From Mesorhizobium sp. B2-7-1 (GTDB lineage: Bacteria; Pseudomonadota; Alphaproteobacteria; Rhizobiales; Rhizobiaceae), in assembly GCF_006440735.1 (NCBI RefSeq), contig NZ_VFUA01000068.1:1-35356 (forward strand): DNA of 35,356 nt. Direction: 5' to 3'. The position numbers were made by a program, and so were the translations under genes. Below, in pieces: positions 23,605 to 32,288 of the stretch. The number at the start of each line of letters is the position of its first letter. The first letter of the stretch is position 1. Under the pieces are notes generated by a model, which saw only the letters and a program-made list of their open reading frames with translations, did no database searches and was not told the DNA's origin.

Positions 23605-25095
23605 TCAGTACTTGATCCAGGTGGTCTTCAGCGCGGTGTATTTGTCGAGCGCGTGCAGCGACAGGTCGCGTCCGAAGCCGGACTGCTTGAAGCCGCCGAA
23701 GGGGGTCATCGGGCTCAGCGCGTCGACCGTGTTCACCGAAACCGTGCCCACCCGCAGTCTTTCCGCGATGCGGTGTGCCCGCGACAGGCTGTCGGTCCAA
23801 AGCGATGCCGCCAGGCCGTAGATGCTGTCATTGGCGATCCGCAGCGCCTCCTCTTCGCTGTCGAAGGCGATGACCGACAGCACCGGGCCAAATATCTCAT
23901 CGCGGGCAAGCGGATCCTCGGGCGAGACCTCGTCGAAGATCGTCGGCTGCACGAAGCTGCCGCGCCCATCGACCGAAATCCGGCCGCCGCCGGTCACCAG
24001 CCTGGCCGACTTCCTGCCGCCATCGATGAAACGCATGACTGTCGCGGCATGCCGCGCGTCCACCATCGCCCCCATCCTCGATGCCGGGTCGAGGGGATCG
24101 CCGGGCTGCGTCGCCGCCGCGCGTTGCGCCAATTTCTCGACCAGCGCGTCCTTGATGCCGCGCTCCACCAGCAGCCTGGAATTGGCCGAGCACACCTGTC
24201 CCTGGTTGAAGAAGATGCCGAAGGCGGCCATGTCGGCGGCCGCGTCGAGGTCCGCGCAATCCGCGAACACCAGATTGGGGCTCTTGCCGCCCGTCTCCAG
24301 CCAGACCTGCTTCATGTTCGACTGGCCGGAATATTGCAGGAAGAGCTTGCCGACGGCGGTCGACCCGGTGAAGGCGAGGCAATCGACATCCATATGTCGG
24401 CCAAGTGCTTGGCCGGCGGTCTCGCCGAGGCCCGGCACCACATTGAGCACGCCGGCGGGCAGCCCCGCCTCCATGGCGAGTTCCGCCAGCCTGAGCGCCG
24501 AGAAAGGCGACTGCTCGGCCGGCTTCAGCACCACCGAATTGCCCGCCGCAAGCGCCGGCGCGCATTTCCAGGTCGCCATGTCGAGCGGAAAATTCCACGG
24601 CACCACGGCGCCCACGACGCCAAGCGGCTCACGCCGCACCAGAGCGAGGTCGCCCTGGCCCGTCGGCGCCACCTCGTCATAGACCTTGTCGATCGCCTCG
24701 GCATACCACTGGAAGATCGCTGCCGACCCCGGCACGTCGATGGTGGCCGCGTCCTTGACCAGCTTGCCCATGTCCAGCGATTCCAGCAGCGCGAGCTCCT
24801 GCAGGTTCTCGCGCAGCAATTGCGCCAGCCTGAGCAGCACCTCCTTGCGATGTACTGGCGTCGTCCGCGACCAGACGCCGGCCTCGAAGCTGCGCCGGGC
24901 TGCGGCGACGGCGAGGTCGATATCCTCTTCCCCGCAGGAGGCGACCTCGGCGAGCGTCGCTCCCGTGGCCGGATTGATGCTGGCGAAGGTCCGGCCGGAG
25001 CGCGCCGGCACCGCCTTGCCGTTGATGAAGGCCTTGTCGCGGAATCGGATCGCGGACGCCTTGCCGACCCACTCCTTATGGCTGAGTTCGCTCAT
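23605..25095 (-). CDS. Aldehyde dehydrogenase (PuuC / gamma-glutamyl-gamma-aminobutyraldehyde dehydrogenase-like)
   Basis: The 496-residue protein is a complete NAD(P)-dependent aldehyde dehydrogenase. The oxyanion-site N168 (PWNFP), general base E267 (LETGGKSP) and nucleophile C302 (NQGQVCSANSR) are all present. Its closest family by sequence feel is PuuC-like enzymes acting on aminoaldehydes, which agrees with the amine-related neighbours. It lies 21 bases downstream of the DUF1028 gene and before the LysR gene. It would oxidise an aldehyde produced by the GMC oxidoreductase, the monooxygenase or the demethylation branch to an acid. Confidence 0.9.
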   Translation of the reverse strand: MSELSHKEWVGKASAIRFRDKAFINGKAVPARSGRTFASINPATGATLAEVASCGEEDIDLAVAAARRSFEAGVWSRTTPVHRKEVLLRLAQLLRENLQELALLESLDMGKLVKDAATIDVPGSAAIFQWYAEAIDKVYDEVAPTGQGDLALVRREPLGVVGAVVPWNFPLDMATWKCAPALAAGNSVVLKPAEQSPFSALRLAELAMEAGLPAGVLNVVPGLGETAGQALGRHMDVDCLAFTGSTAVGKLFLQYSGQSNMKQVWLETGGKSPNLVFADCADLDAAADMAAFGIFFNQGQVCSANSRLLVERGIKDALVEKLAQRAAATQPGDPLDPASRMGAMVDARHAATVMRFIDGGRKSARLVTGGGRISVDGRGSFVQPTIFDEVSPEDPLARDEIFGPVLSVIAFDSEEEALRIANDSIYGLAASLWTDSLSRAHRIAERLRVGTVSVNTVDALSPMTPFGGFKQSGFGRDLSLHALDKYTALKTTWIKY

Positions 25096-25116
25096 GTTGG
25101 CTCCGGATTGTCGGGG

Positions 25117-25791
25117 CTATTCGTCACCAGGAACGCCGTAGCTCGGCGCACCGGACGGGTTGAGCGCGCGGGTAACGTAGGCATCGAGCTGGGGCTTGTA
25201 GATATCCCACAGCGTTGCCAGCTGCTCGATCGGACAATCCTCGGTCCAGTCGCAACGCAGGTCGGCCACGGGCCAGGACACATCGCGCACCAGCTTCATG
25301 CCGGCGGAGCGGAGGGGCCCGGCCTCGCCGCCGGCTTTGAGCGCGGCGCGCATCGTGGCGATGAGCCGATCGCCGAGGTCGCCCCCGGAGGCGAGGAAGG
25401 CATCGACCATGGCACGCGGGATGCCATCATTCGCAAGCAGGTTGCCGCCGCAGGCCACGTCCTCGCCTCGTGCCTCGGCCCACATGCCGAGCGCCTTCGG
25501 CCCGGAGTGGATCGCGCTGACGCCCGCGGCGTCGACAGCCAGTATCTGCCGGTATTCGATAAAGGCGCCCGTGCGCTTCAGGATCGCGACGGCCTCCGTG
25601 GCGGAAGCGCCGCGCGCCATCAGCTCCAGCGCCCTGGGGCCGAGCGTCGGATCGGTGACGTTCTGGCTGGCGACGGCGCCGACGCCCGCCTGCGCGTAGG
25701 CGCAGCGCGCCGCGACCGCGGGAGACGACGAGGACACCGCCACCCCGAACATGCCTGTGCGCCGGCAGCGCGCGACGATGGAAAAGGTCAT
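25117..25791 (-). CDS. DUF1028 family protein (Ntn-hydrolase-like)
   Basis: The 224-residue protein has the DUF1028 start MTFSIVARCRRTGMFGVAVSS and the conserved GVGAVASQN and GNLL segments. The family is assigned to the Ntn-hydrolase fold and is often encoded beside RidA proteins, peptidases and amino-acid importers, but no reaction is established. Six bases separate it from the upstream RidA gene, and the aldehyde dehydrogenase follows. A hydrolytic step on an amide or imine product is a reasonable guess; nothing in the sequence proves it. Confidence 0.85.
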   Translation of the reverse strand: MTFSIVARCRRTGMFGVAVSSSSPAVAARCAYAQAGVGAVASQNVTDPTLGPRALELMARGASATEAVAILKRTGAFIEYRQILAVDAAGVSAIHSGPKALGMWAEARGEDVACGGNLLANDGIPRAMVDAFLASGGDLGDRLIATMRAALKAGGEAGPLRSAGMKLVRDVSWPVADLRCDWTEDCPIEQLATLWDIYKPQLDAYVTRALNPSGAPSYGVPGDE

Positions 25792-25797
25792 GGCGCT

Positions 25798-26214
25798 TTA
25801 GTCCGGAATGACGGCGGTGCCGTCGATTTCGACCAGCCAATCCGGCCGCGCCAGGGCCGACACGACCAGGCCGGTCGAAACCGGATGGACGCCCTTGATG
25901 TATTCGCCCATCGTCCGGTAGACGGCTTCGCGATGGCGCACGTCGGTGATGTAGACAACCACCTTCACCAGATGCTCCATCGTGCCGCCGCACTCTTCGA
26001 TAAGCTGCCTGATATTCTGCATGACCTTGTGGGTCTGCTCGACCGGATCGTGGCTGTCGATGTTCTTCGCCGTGTCGAGATCCTGCGGGCACTGGCCGCG
26101 CAGATAGACGGTCCTGCCGCCGCGCGTGACGACCGCCTGGCAGAGATCGTTGTCGAGCTTCTGTTCCGGATAGGTGTCCTTGGTGTTGAATTTGCGAATT
26201 CGCGTATGCGCCAT
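25798..26214 (-). CDS. RidA/YjgF family protein
   Basis: The 138-residue protein has the RidA fold motifs, including VYLRGQCPQD, the VVVYITD strand, and the conserved R123 (ALARPDW) and E129 (VEIDGTAV) near the C-terminus. RidA proteins hydrolyse reactive enamine or imine intermediates and release ammonia; catabolic paralogues are often encoded with amine oxidases. I chose the ATG at 26214, with GGAG six bases upstream; the frame is open for 45 more codons but those overlap the upstream gene. Its place after a flavin monooxygenase suggests removal of an imine formed in the pathway. Confidence 0.88.
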   Translation of the reverse strand: MAHTRIRKFNTKDTYPEQKLDNDLCQAVVTRGGRTVYLRGQCPQDLDTAKNIDSHDPVEQTHKVMQNIRQLIEECGGTMEHLVKVVVYITDVRHREAVYRTMGEYIKGVHPVSTGLVVSALARPDWLVEIDGTAVIPD

Positions 26215-26248
26215 CTTGGTCTCCATGAAGTCGGGCTCGCAGCTTTGG

Positions 26249-27523
26249 TCAGGCGTCCACCGGCTCGCGCATCGCGGCCGCGTGGTAGGCGAGATATTTG
26301 CGCTGCGTCGAAATACGGTCGGCCACATGCTTGGCATCGTGCCAGACACCCCAGATGAAGCTCGACCCTCTGCGCGACTGCCAGGGCAGTCCGAGAAAAT
26401 AAATACCGGGCTCGACCGAGACGCCGCGCTGGTGCCTTGGCCGGCCCTTCTCGTCGAAGGCGTCGACCTTCAGCCAGCTGTAGTCGACGGCAAAACCCGT
26501 CGCCCAGATGATCGTCGCGATCCCGGCCTCGGCCAGGTTGAGCTCGCTGATCGGATTGGTGACGCAGTCCGGATCCGGGTCGATCCTGCGGAGGGCAGGT
26601 TCCTCCGGAAGGTCCAGGCCGTTGCGGGCGACGTAGGCGTCTGCTTCGTCCAGCAGCGACATCAGATTGGCGTCGCCGCGGGCAATGTTCTTCGCAAGAT
26701 CGGGCGCGAAGGTCATGACGCCGTCCTGGTACGTCTTCGTCATGCCGACGAGCGTAAGCCCCTGCGCGGCCAGACGGCGGAAATCGATCGTCTCGCCGCC
26801 ACGCGCGCCGCTCACCGCGATCGTGACGTGTTCCGTGCCGGGCCCCGGGGTCTCGAGGTCCCATTTGCCGAGAACGCCCAGCCACCAGCAGAAGTCACGG
26901 CCGCGATAGGCGCGTGGCGGGCGATCGTGCGGGCCGACCGAGAGATAGACGCGCCTGCTTGAGCGCTGCAGTTCGTCGGCGATCTGCACGCCCGAGGACC
27001 CTGCCCCGACCACCAGCACCGCGCCCTTCGGCAGCTGCGCCGGATTGCGGTACGCGCTGGAGTGGATTTGCAGGATGCCGGTTTCCTTCGGGACAACCGG
27101 CGGGATGACGGGGACCTGGAAAGGTCCGGTCGCGGCAACAATGCTGTTGGCCTCGATCACGCCATCCGAGGTCTCGACGCGGAATCCCGGACGGCCGACA
27201 TTTCTCTGCGCGAGCTTGACCTCGACGCCGCAGCGGATCGGCGCGTTGATCTGCTTTGCGTAGGCGACGAAATAGTCGGCCACCTCCTCCTTGGAAGGAA
27301 AGCCCTCGGGGCCCGTCACGGGAAACTCCATGCCCGGAAACCGGTCATGCCAGGCCGGGCCGTTGGCGACCAGCGAATCCCACCGCTGCGAACGCCAGCG
27401 CTCGGCGATCCGGCCCCGCTCGAGAACGAGATGAGGCACCCCGCATTTGCTCAGGTGCTCGCTCATGGCCACCCCGGCCTGGCCGCCGCCGACGACGAGC
27501 GTGTCTACCTTCTCAACCGACAT
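26249..27523 (-). CDS. Flavin-containing monooxygenase (YUCCA/FMO-like)
   Basis: The 424-residue protein has the FAD motif GGGQAG (12-17), the NADPH motif GAGSSG (173-178) and a late ATGFAVDYSWL segment typical of group B flavin monooxygenases. Such enzymes oxygenate nitrogen, sulfur or carbonyl groups. An ATG at 27523 is preceded by AAAGAG; a GTG two codons earlier (27529) is an alternative. It heads the minus-strand operon with RidA, DUF1028, aldehyde dehydrogenase and LysR genes. CATAAT at 27609-27604, 17 bases from a LysR-type box, is a fitting -10 element. N-oxygenation or oxidative N-dealkylation of the substrate is the most attractive role but is inference. Confidence 0.87.
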   Translation of the reverse strand: MSVEKVDTLVVGGGQAGVAMSEHLSKCGVPHLVLERGRIAERWRSQRWDSLVANGPAWHDRFPGMEFPVTGPEGFPSKEEVADYFVAYAKQINAPIRCGVEVKLAQRNVGRPGFRVETSDGVIEANSIVAATGPFQVPVIPPVVPKETGILQIHSSAYRNPAQLPKGAVLVVGAGSSGVQIADELQRSSRRVYLSVGPHDRPPRAYRGRDFCWWLGVLGKWDLETPGPGTEHVTIAVSGARGGETIDFRRLAAQGLTLVGMTKTYQDGVMTFAPDLAKNIARGDANLMSLLDEADAYVARNGLDLPEEPALRRIDPDPDCVTNPISELNLAEAGIATIIWATGFAVDYSWLKVDAFDEKGRPRHQRGVSVEPGIYFLGLPWQSRRGSSFIWGVWHDAKHVADRISTQRKYLAYHAAAMREPVDA

Positions 27524-27603
27524 ATCCACGTCTCTTTCGATAGGGCTTTCGCCGCTGTGATGGAGGTCCGGTTTGCTTTTAGTGACGGGCTGGCGGAGCG
27601 AAA

Positions 27604-27642
27604 ATTATGATTTCATGTGTCAGTGCTTAGCTTATCCCTAAA
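27604..27642 (-). promoter_or_regulatory. Probable LysR-type site and promoter for the FMO operon
   Basis: TTAGCTTATCCCTAA (27627-27641) matches TTAGG-N5-CCTAA except for one base. On the minus strand CATAAT (27609-27604) starts 17 bases beyond the box, the same geometry as at 21318-21357. No -35 consensus is present, as expected for activator-dependent promoters. Confidence 0.65.
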
Positions 27643-27718
27643 CGCTGCGGTGGGATCGCCGAGGGCATCCAATTCCGGCGGTCGCGATCGGCAGGACCGC
27701 CTCCGGACCTCGGGAAAA

Positions 27719-27758
27719 GCTTAGGCGGACCCTAAGCACGGGGGCTGGAAAAAGTAAT
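27719..27758 (+). promoter_or_regulatory. Probable LysR-type site and promoter for the amidohydrolase/GMC operon
   Basis: GCTTAGGCGGACCCTAAGC (27719-27737) is a perfect inverted repeat with seven-base arms and the motif TTAGG-N5-CCTAA. AGTAAT (27753-27758), matching four of six -10 bases, begins 17 bases after the CCTAA arm, mirroring the other two promoters. The rest of the 302-base gap between the FMO and amidohydrolase genes shows nothing else I recognise. Confidence 0.65.
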
Positions 27759-27825
27759 TCTTGCGCCTTGGATTTGGTGGTTCCCTGCGTCACCCGCATC
27801 AGAGTTTACGATCGCTGAGAGTGAA

Positions 27826-29457
27826 ATGGCGCGAGAGACCCTTTACGCGAACGGCGCGCTATACACGGTCGATGCGGCGAACCCCGTTGCCGAGGCGATG
27901 CTGGTTCGCGGCGAGCGCATCGTGGCTGTCGGCTCTTCTTCTTCCGTCAGGGCGCAAGCATCCAAGGACGCCGAAATCGTCGATCTCCAGGGCCGGTTCG
28001 CCATGCCGGCCTTCATCGACGCCCACGTCCATTTCGCCTGGGGAAGCAAATATCTCGATGAAGTGCGGCTGCGCGAGGCAAAGACCTTTGGCGACGTGCT
28101 TGCCCGGTTGAAGGCCTATTCGCAGGCCTATCCCGACCGCGAATGGATCGTGGGCAGCGAATTCAGCTACGGCTACCCCGACCTCGCCGAAGGCGGCTTC
28201 CACAAATCGCTTCTCGACCAGGTTGTTGCCGATCGCCCGGTTTTCTTCCGCTCGGGCATGGCTCACGCCGCGTGGGTGAACAGCAAGGCGCTGGCACTTG
28301 CCGGCATCACGCGGGACACGGCCGACCCCGAAGGCGGCGAGATCGTGAGAGATGCGAGCGGTGAGCCGACCGGGTGGTTGAAGGAGAAAGCGTGGTCCAA
28401 GTTCGAAGCGCTGATCCCCCAATCCTCGCAATCGGATCTGCGATCGGCGCTGATCTCCGCCACCAAGGAAGCAAACCGTCTGGGACTGTCGCGGGTCCAG
28501 AGCGCAGGGATGGATGACGAAGCTGTCCCCTCGCTGGCGGAGATATTGGCGAAGGGCGAATTGACCCTGCGGTTCACGCTTTCGAGCATCGTAAATCCGG
28601 ATTCGAGCCTCGACGAGGTGATTGCGCGCGTGTCCGGATGGAGGGATGACCTCGACCCTGACTTTCTCGACGGGCGCGTCATCAAATTCTTCCTGGACGG
28701 CGTGCTGGAATCCCACACCGGCTTCATGCCCCAGGGCTATGCTGATAAACCGGGCGAAACGGGAACCTGCCTTTGGAAGGCATCTGCCTACAACGCAGCA
28801 GTCAGCCGCGCGCAGCAGGAAGGCTTTCAGGTCTGGACGCACGCGATCGGCACAGGCGCCATCGAAATGGCGCTCGACGCCTATGCCGCGGACGGAGAAC
28901 GCTCGCGGCAGTGCCGGCCGCGGGTAGAGCATTGCGAAATACCCACCGCGCGCGACATCGAGCGTTTTCGCGACATAGGGGCGATAGCGAGCTTCCAACC
29001 CGCCATGATCTATCCACGCGACCAGTGGCTTGGAATGGAAGGGATTTGGGAGGTGCGCGTCGGCTCTGCATCCTTGCCGCGGGCCTTTCCGGTCCGCTCT
29101 ATCCTCGATGCCTCAGGCGCCGTCGCGTTCGGAACCGATTGGCCCATCGTCGACCTCAATCCGCTCATCGGCATTCGCAATGCGGTGCTGCGACAAAGCC
29201 GGGATCGCCGGCCGGAAACCGGCTGGGTCCCGCAGCAGAGGATCAGCGTCGCGCAGGCGCTTCATGCCTATACGCTGGGGGCGGCCTTTGCCGGCCATCG
29301 GGAAGACGACGAGGGCAGTCTGGCGGCGGGGAAGCTCGCCGACTTCATCGTCCTTTCCGATGATCCGCTGCAGGTCGAGCCGGACAGAATCGCGGACATC
29401 AAAGTTCTGAAGACGATCGTCGGCGGCAGATCTGTCTGGGAAGAACCCGCGGCTTGA
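27826..29457 (+). CDS. Amidohydrolase family protein (YtcJ / N-substituted formamide deformylase-like)
   Basis: The 543-residue protein begins with the small beta domain of amidohydrolases and then shows the metal site H67-x-H69 (DAHVHF), K287 in VIKFFLDG, H339 (WTHAIG), H369 (VEHCE) and D438 (GTDWP). Length and motif order match the COG1574 (YtcJ) group, which includes N-substituted formamide deformylase. Most members have no known substrate. It is the first gene of the plus-strand half of the LysR-controlled divergon, and the GMC gene follows after 20 bases. Hydrolysis of an N-acyl or cyclic amide bond would fit with the neighbours. Confidence 0.87.
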   Translation: MARETLYANGALYTVDAANPVAEAMLVRGERIVAVGSSSSVRAQASKDAEIVDLQGRFAMPAFIDAHVHFAWGSKYLDEVRLREAKTFGDVLARLKAYSQAYPDREWIVGSEFSYGYPDLAEGGFHKSLLDQVVADRPVFFRSGMAHAAWVNSKALALAGITRDTADPEGGEIVRDASGEPTGWLKEKAWSKFEALIPQSSQSDLRSALISATKEANRLGLSRVQSAGMDDEAVPSLAEILAKGELTLRFTLSSIVNPDSSLDEVIARVSGWRDDLDPDFLDGRVIKFFLDGVLESHTGFMPQGYADKPGETGTCLWKASAYNAAVSRAQQEGFQVWTHAIGTGAIEMALDAYAADGERSRQCRPRVEHCEIPTARDIERFRDIGAIASFQPAMIYPRDQWLGMEGIWEVRVGSASLPRAFPVRSILDASGAVAFGTDWPIVDLNPLIGIRNAVLRQSRDRRPETGWVPQQRISVAQALHAYTLGAAFAGHREDDEGSLAAGKLADFIVLSDDPLQVEPDRIADIKVLKTIVGGRSVWEEPAA

Positions 29458-29477
29458 GGCCGCGTCTTGGGGGTTTG

Positions 29478-31097
29478 ATGGAAGCGGCTGAATTTGACTA
29501 CATCGTCGTCGGCGCCGGCTCGGCCGGTTGCGTGATCGCCAACCGGCTGAGCGCCGATTCGTCGATCAAAGTGTGCCTGATCGAGGCCGGCGGAAGCGAC
29601 GACAGCCTGCGGGTCAAAGTGCCGGCGGGCATCCTCTCGCTCTACGGCAACCCGACCTACGACTATTGTTTCGTCGGCGTGCCGCAGCCGCATCTCAACA
29701 ACCGCAGCATTCCGGTCAACCGCGGCAAGGCGCTTGGCGGATCGAGCTCGATCAATTCGATGGTCTATATCCGCGGCGCCTCCGAAGACTATGACGAATG
29801 GGCTGGGCTAGGCTGCGCCGGCTGGGCCTATCGCGACGTGCTGCCCGTGTTCAGGAAGCTGGAGCGCAACCTGCTCGGCCAGGACCCGCGCTATCACGGC
29901 AGCGACGGCGAGCTGCTGGTCGACAATCCGCGCGATCCGAACGAGCTTTCAAGCATGTTCGTCAAGGCCGGTAGGAACGCGGGCCTGCCCGCCAATAGCG
30001 ACTTCAATGCTGAAAGCCAGTTCGGCCTCGGGATCTACAACGTCACGCAAAACCGCGGACAGCGCTTCAGCAGCTTCAGCGCCTTCATGCGCCCGGTGCT
30101 CGATCGCAGGAACCTGACGCTGCTCAGCCAATGCGAGGTGATCGACCTCGTCATCGCCGAGGGCCGCGCCACGGGAATGCGCGTGGGGCACGAGGGCCAG
30201 CAGAAGACGCTCTCGGCCAGCCGCGAGATCGTACTTTCGGCCGGCGCCATCAACTCGCCCAAGATCCTGATGACATCCGGCATCGGACCGGCAGATGAGC
30301 TCAAGCAGATCGGCATCACGCCGGTCCTCGACCTGCCAGGCGTCGGCAAGAACCTGCAGGACCATATCGATGGCATGATCACCGTGCGCTCCAGGAGTAC
30401 CAGGACGCTCGGCCTGTCGATCGCCAACCTGCCCCGTATCGCCGCCGCGCCCTTCCAGTATTTCGCGCGCCGCAAGGGCATGCTCACCACCAACTATGTC
30501 GAAGCCGGCGGCTTTGCGAAGACCAGGCACGCGAACAGCCTGCCCGACATCCAGTTCCATTTCGTGCCGGGTTATCGCAGCCATCGCGGCAGGCTCATCG
30601 AATACGGCCACGGCTACGCTATTCACACCTGCGTCCTGAGACCGAAAAGCGTGGGCGAGATCAGGCTGTCGCGCGACAGCTCCCGCCGCGACGTCCTGAT
30701 CGACCACCGCTTCTTCACCCATGAAGACGACGCCATGGTGCTGGTCGAAGGCATCAAGATCGCGCGCCGGATTTTTGCCTCGTCCGAGTTCGACGCGGTG
30801 CGCGGCAAGGAGATGCTGCCGGGCAAGAATATAAACAGCGACGACGAGATCCTGGCCTATCTGCGCGCCGAGGCGCTGACCGTCTATCACCCGGTGGGAA
30901 CCTGCAAGATGGGAACGGACGACATGGCTGTCGTCGATCCGGCGACGCTCAAGGTGCGCGGCCTGGATGGGCTCCGGGTCGCCGACGCCTCGGTCATGCC
31001 GAAGCTGATCGGCGGCAACACCAACGCGCCGAGCATGATGATCGGCCAGAAGGTTTCGGAAATGATCCTTGGCTCGGGACATCGCGGGGGCAAGTAG
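29478..31097 (+). CDS. GMC family oxidoreductase (choline dehydrogenase-like)
   Basis: The 539-residue flavoprotein has the GMC FAD motif GAGSAG (12-17), the signature GKALGGSSSINSMVYIRG, a second signature GAINSPKILMTSGIG, and the C-terminal catalytic pair H471 (VYHPVGTCKMG) and N514 (GGNTNAPSM). GMC enzymes oxidise alcohols to aldehydes or ketones; BetA, which oxidises choline, is the best-known bacterial relative. The ATG at 29478 follows GGGGG. Together with the aldehyde dehydrogenase of the divergent operon it could carry an amino-alcohol to the acid. The exact alcohol is unknown. Confidence 0.9.
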   Translation: MEAAEFDYIVVGAGSAGCVIANRLSADSSIKVCLIEAGGSDDSLRVKVPAGILSLYGNPTYDYCFVGVPQPHLNNRSIPVNRGKALGGSSSINSMVYIRGASEDYDEWAGLGCAGWAYRDVLPVFRKLERNLLGQDPRYHGSDGELLVDNPRDPNELSSMFVKAGRNAGLPANSDFNAESQFGLGIYNVTQNRGQRFSSFSAFMRPVLDRRNLTLLSQCEVIDLVIAEGRATGMRVGHEGQQKTLSASREIVLSAGAINSPKILMTSGIGPADELKQIGITPVLDLPGVGKNLQDHIDGMITVRSRSTRTLGLSIANLPRIAAAPFQYFARRKGMLTTNYVEAGGFAKTRHANSLPDIQFHFVPGYRSHRGRLIEYGHGYAIHTCVLRPKSVGEIRLSRDSSRRDVLIDHRFFTHEDDAMVLVEGIKIARRIFASSEFDAVRGKEMLPGKNINSDDEILAYLRAEALTVYHPVGTCKMGTDDMAVVDPATLKVRGLDGLRVADASVMPKLIGGNTNAPSMMIGQKVSEMILGSGHRGGK

Positions 31098-31157
31098 CCA
31101 CCGCTGTTTCGGTGAACCGTCGCAAACGCCCGGAATTGGCTGGAGCCCTCCAAATGT

Positions 31158-31348
31158 CGTCATTCTGGGGCGGAGCAAGGAGCGCAGCGACGCAGCGCAG
31201 ACCCTGGAATCCATTCCGGGACTCCAAGGCGTTGCCGCGGTGAAGAATTCTGCTCCGCTGCATCCATCGGCCACGGTCACGGAATGTATCCTCGGGTCTC
31301 CGCGTCCGCTTCACCCGTGGATGACGAAGCTGAGAGGCTTCGGCCAAT
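31158..31348. repeat. Dispersed palindromic repeat, copy 2 (with longer interior)
   Basis: CGTCATTCTGGGGCGGAGCA (31158-31177) and the following GCAGCGACGCAGCGCAGACC segment match copy 1 at 10813-10893. The right end GGATGACGAAGCTGAGAGGC (31319-31338) plus TTCGGCCAA matches its right end closely. About 105 bases lie between the two matching parts and are absent from copy 1. The repeat fills most of the 310-base gap between the GMC gene and the convergent ABC transporter operon. Confidence 0.65.
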
Positions 31349-31407
31349 CCCCTGCGTCTGCGCTGAAGCCTCGAACCTTTTGAGAAACCCTATGTCGAGA
31401 GACTGGT

Positions 31408-32244
31408 TTAGTGAACCTCGTCGATCTCGTCGTGCAGGAGGCCGAGGATGCGGCGCTTGAGCGCGATGAAGTCGGGCTCGAGGATGACGTCCATCGAGCG
31501 CGGCCGCAGGATGTCGACCTTGATCTCGGCCTTGATCTTGCCTGGCCGGGCCGTCATCACCAGCACGCGGTCGCCGAGCACCAGCGCCTCGTCGATATCG
31601 TGGGTGACGAACAGCACCGTCTTCTGCTGCCGCTCCCAGACGCGCAGGAGCAGCTTCTGCATGGTGCCGCGCGTCTGGCTGTCGAGCGCGCCGAACGGCT
31701 CGTCCATCAGGAGCACGGCCGGATCGTTGGCAAGGGCGCGCGCGATCGCCACGCGCTGCTTCATGCCGCCTGACAGTTGCGCCGGGTAATGGTCGGCAAA
31801 GGGCGCGAGCCCAACCTCGTTCAGATACTGGTCGACGATCTGCTTGCGCTGCTGCGCCGGCAGCCCCTTGCGCTTGGGCCCATATTCGATGTTGGCGCGC
31901 ACCGTGAGCCAGGGAAACAGGGTGTAGCTCTGGAACACCATGCCCCTGTCGGGACCCGGTTCGATCACTTCCCTGCCGTCGACCTTGATGCTGCCCGAGG
32001 TCGCATCGTTGAGGCCGGCGGCTAGGTAGAGCAGGCTGGATTTGCCGCATCCCGAAGGACCGACGATGACACAGAATTCGTTCTTGGCCACCTTCAGCGA
32101 CACATCGTCCAGCGCCAGCACGCCGTTGGCGTCGCCATAGCGCAATGTCACGTCCTCGATGGCCATCGTGGTCCCGGCGGCACGCGCATCGACATTGGCA
32201 GAGGCCATGCCGTCCAAATTGTTCGCCTTGACGGTTTCGGTCAT
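31408..32244 (-). CDS. Taurine/nitrate/sulfonate-type ABC transporter ATP-binding protein
   Basis: The 278-residue protein has Walker A GPSGCGKSS (62-70), signature LSGGM, Walker B VLLMDEPFGALD and the switch histidine in VTHD, as in SsuB, TauB and NrtD. The frame stays open far upstream (to 33186), but that part is antisense to nothing and simply runs in another frame of the permease gene. I prefer the ATG at 32244 with AAGGG six bases upstream, 44 bases after the permease stop; an ATG at 32301 that overlaps the permease is possible. It powers uptake with the two upstream genes. Confidence 0.87.
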   Translation of the reverse strand: MTETVKANNLDGMASANVDARAAGTTMAIEDVTLRYGDANGVLALDDVSLKVAKNEFCVIVGPSGCGKSSLLYLAAGLNDATSGSIKVDGREVIEPGPDRGMVFQSYTLFPWLTVRANIEYGPKRKGLPAQQRKQIVDQYLNEVGLAPFADHYPAQLSGGMKQRVAIARALANDPAVLLMDEPFGALDSQTRGTMQKLLLRVWERQQKTVLFVTHDIDEALVLGDRVLVMTARPGKIKAEIKVDILRPRSMDVILEPDFIALKRRILGLLHDEIDEVH

Positions 32245-32288
32245 CACTACCCTTGATCCGGCTGCGGTTTGCGAGGATGCGTTCAAGA

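Noticed and set aside
26215..26349. 45-codon N-terminal extension of the RidA gene
   Set aside because: It overlaps the monooxygenase gene, has no ribosome binding site and would add a segment not found in RidA proteins; the ATG at 26214 has GGAG at good spacing.
23575..26358. 927-codon plus-strand frame opposite the aldehyde dehydrogenase, DUF1028 and RidA genes
   Set aside because: It crosses three well-supported genes and has shadow-like composition with no motif.
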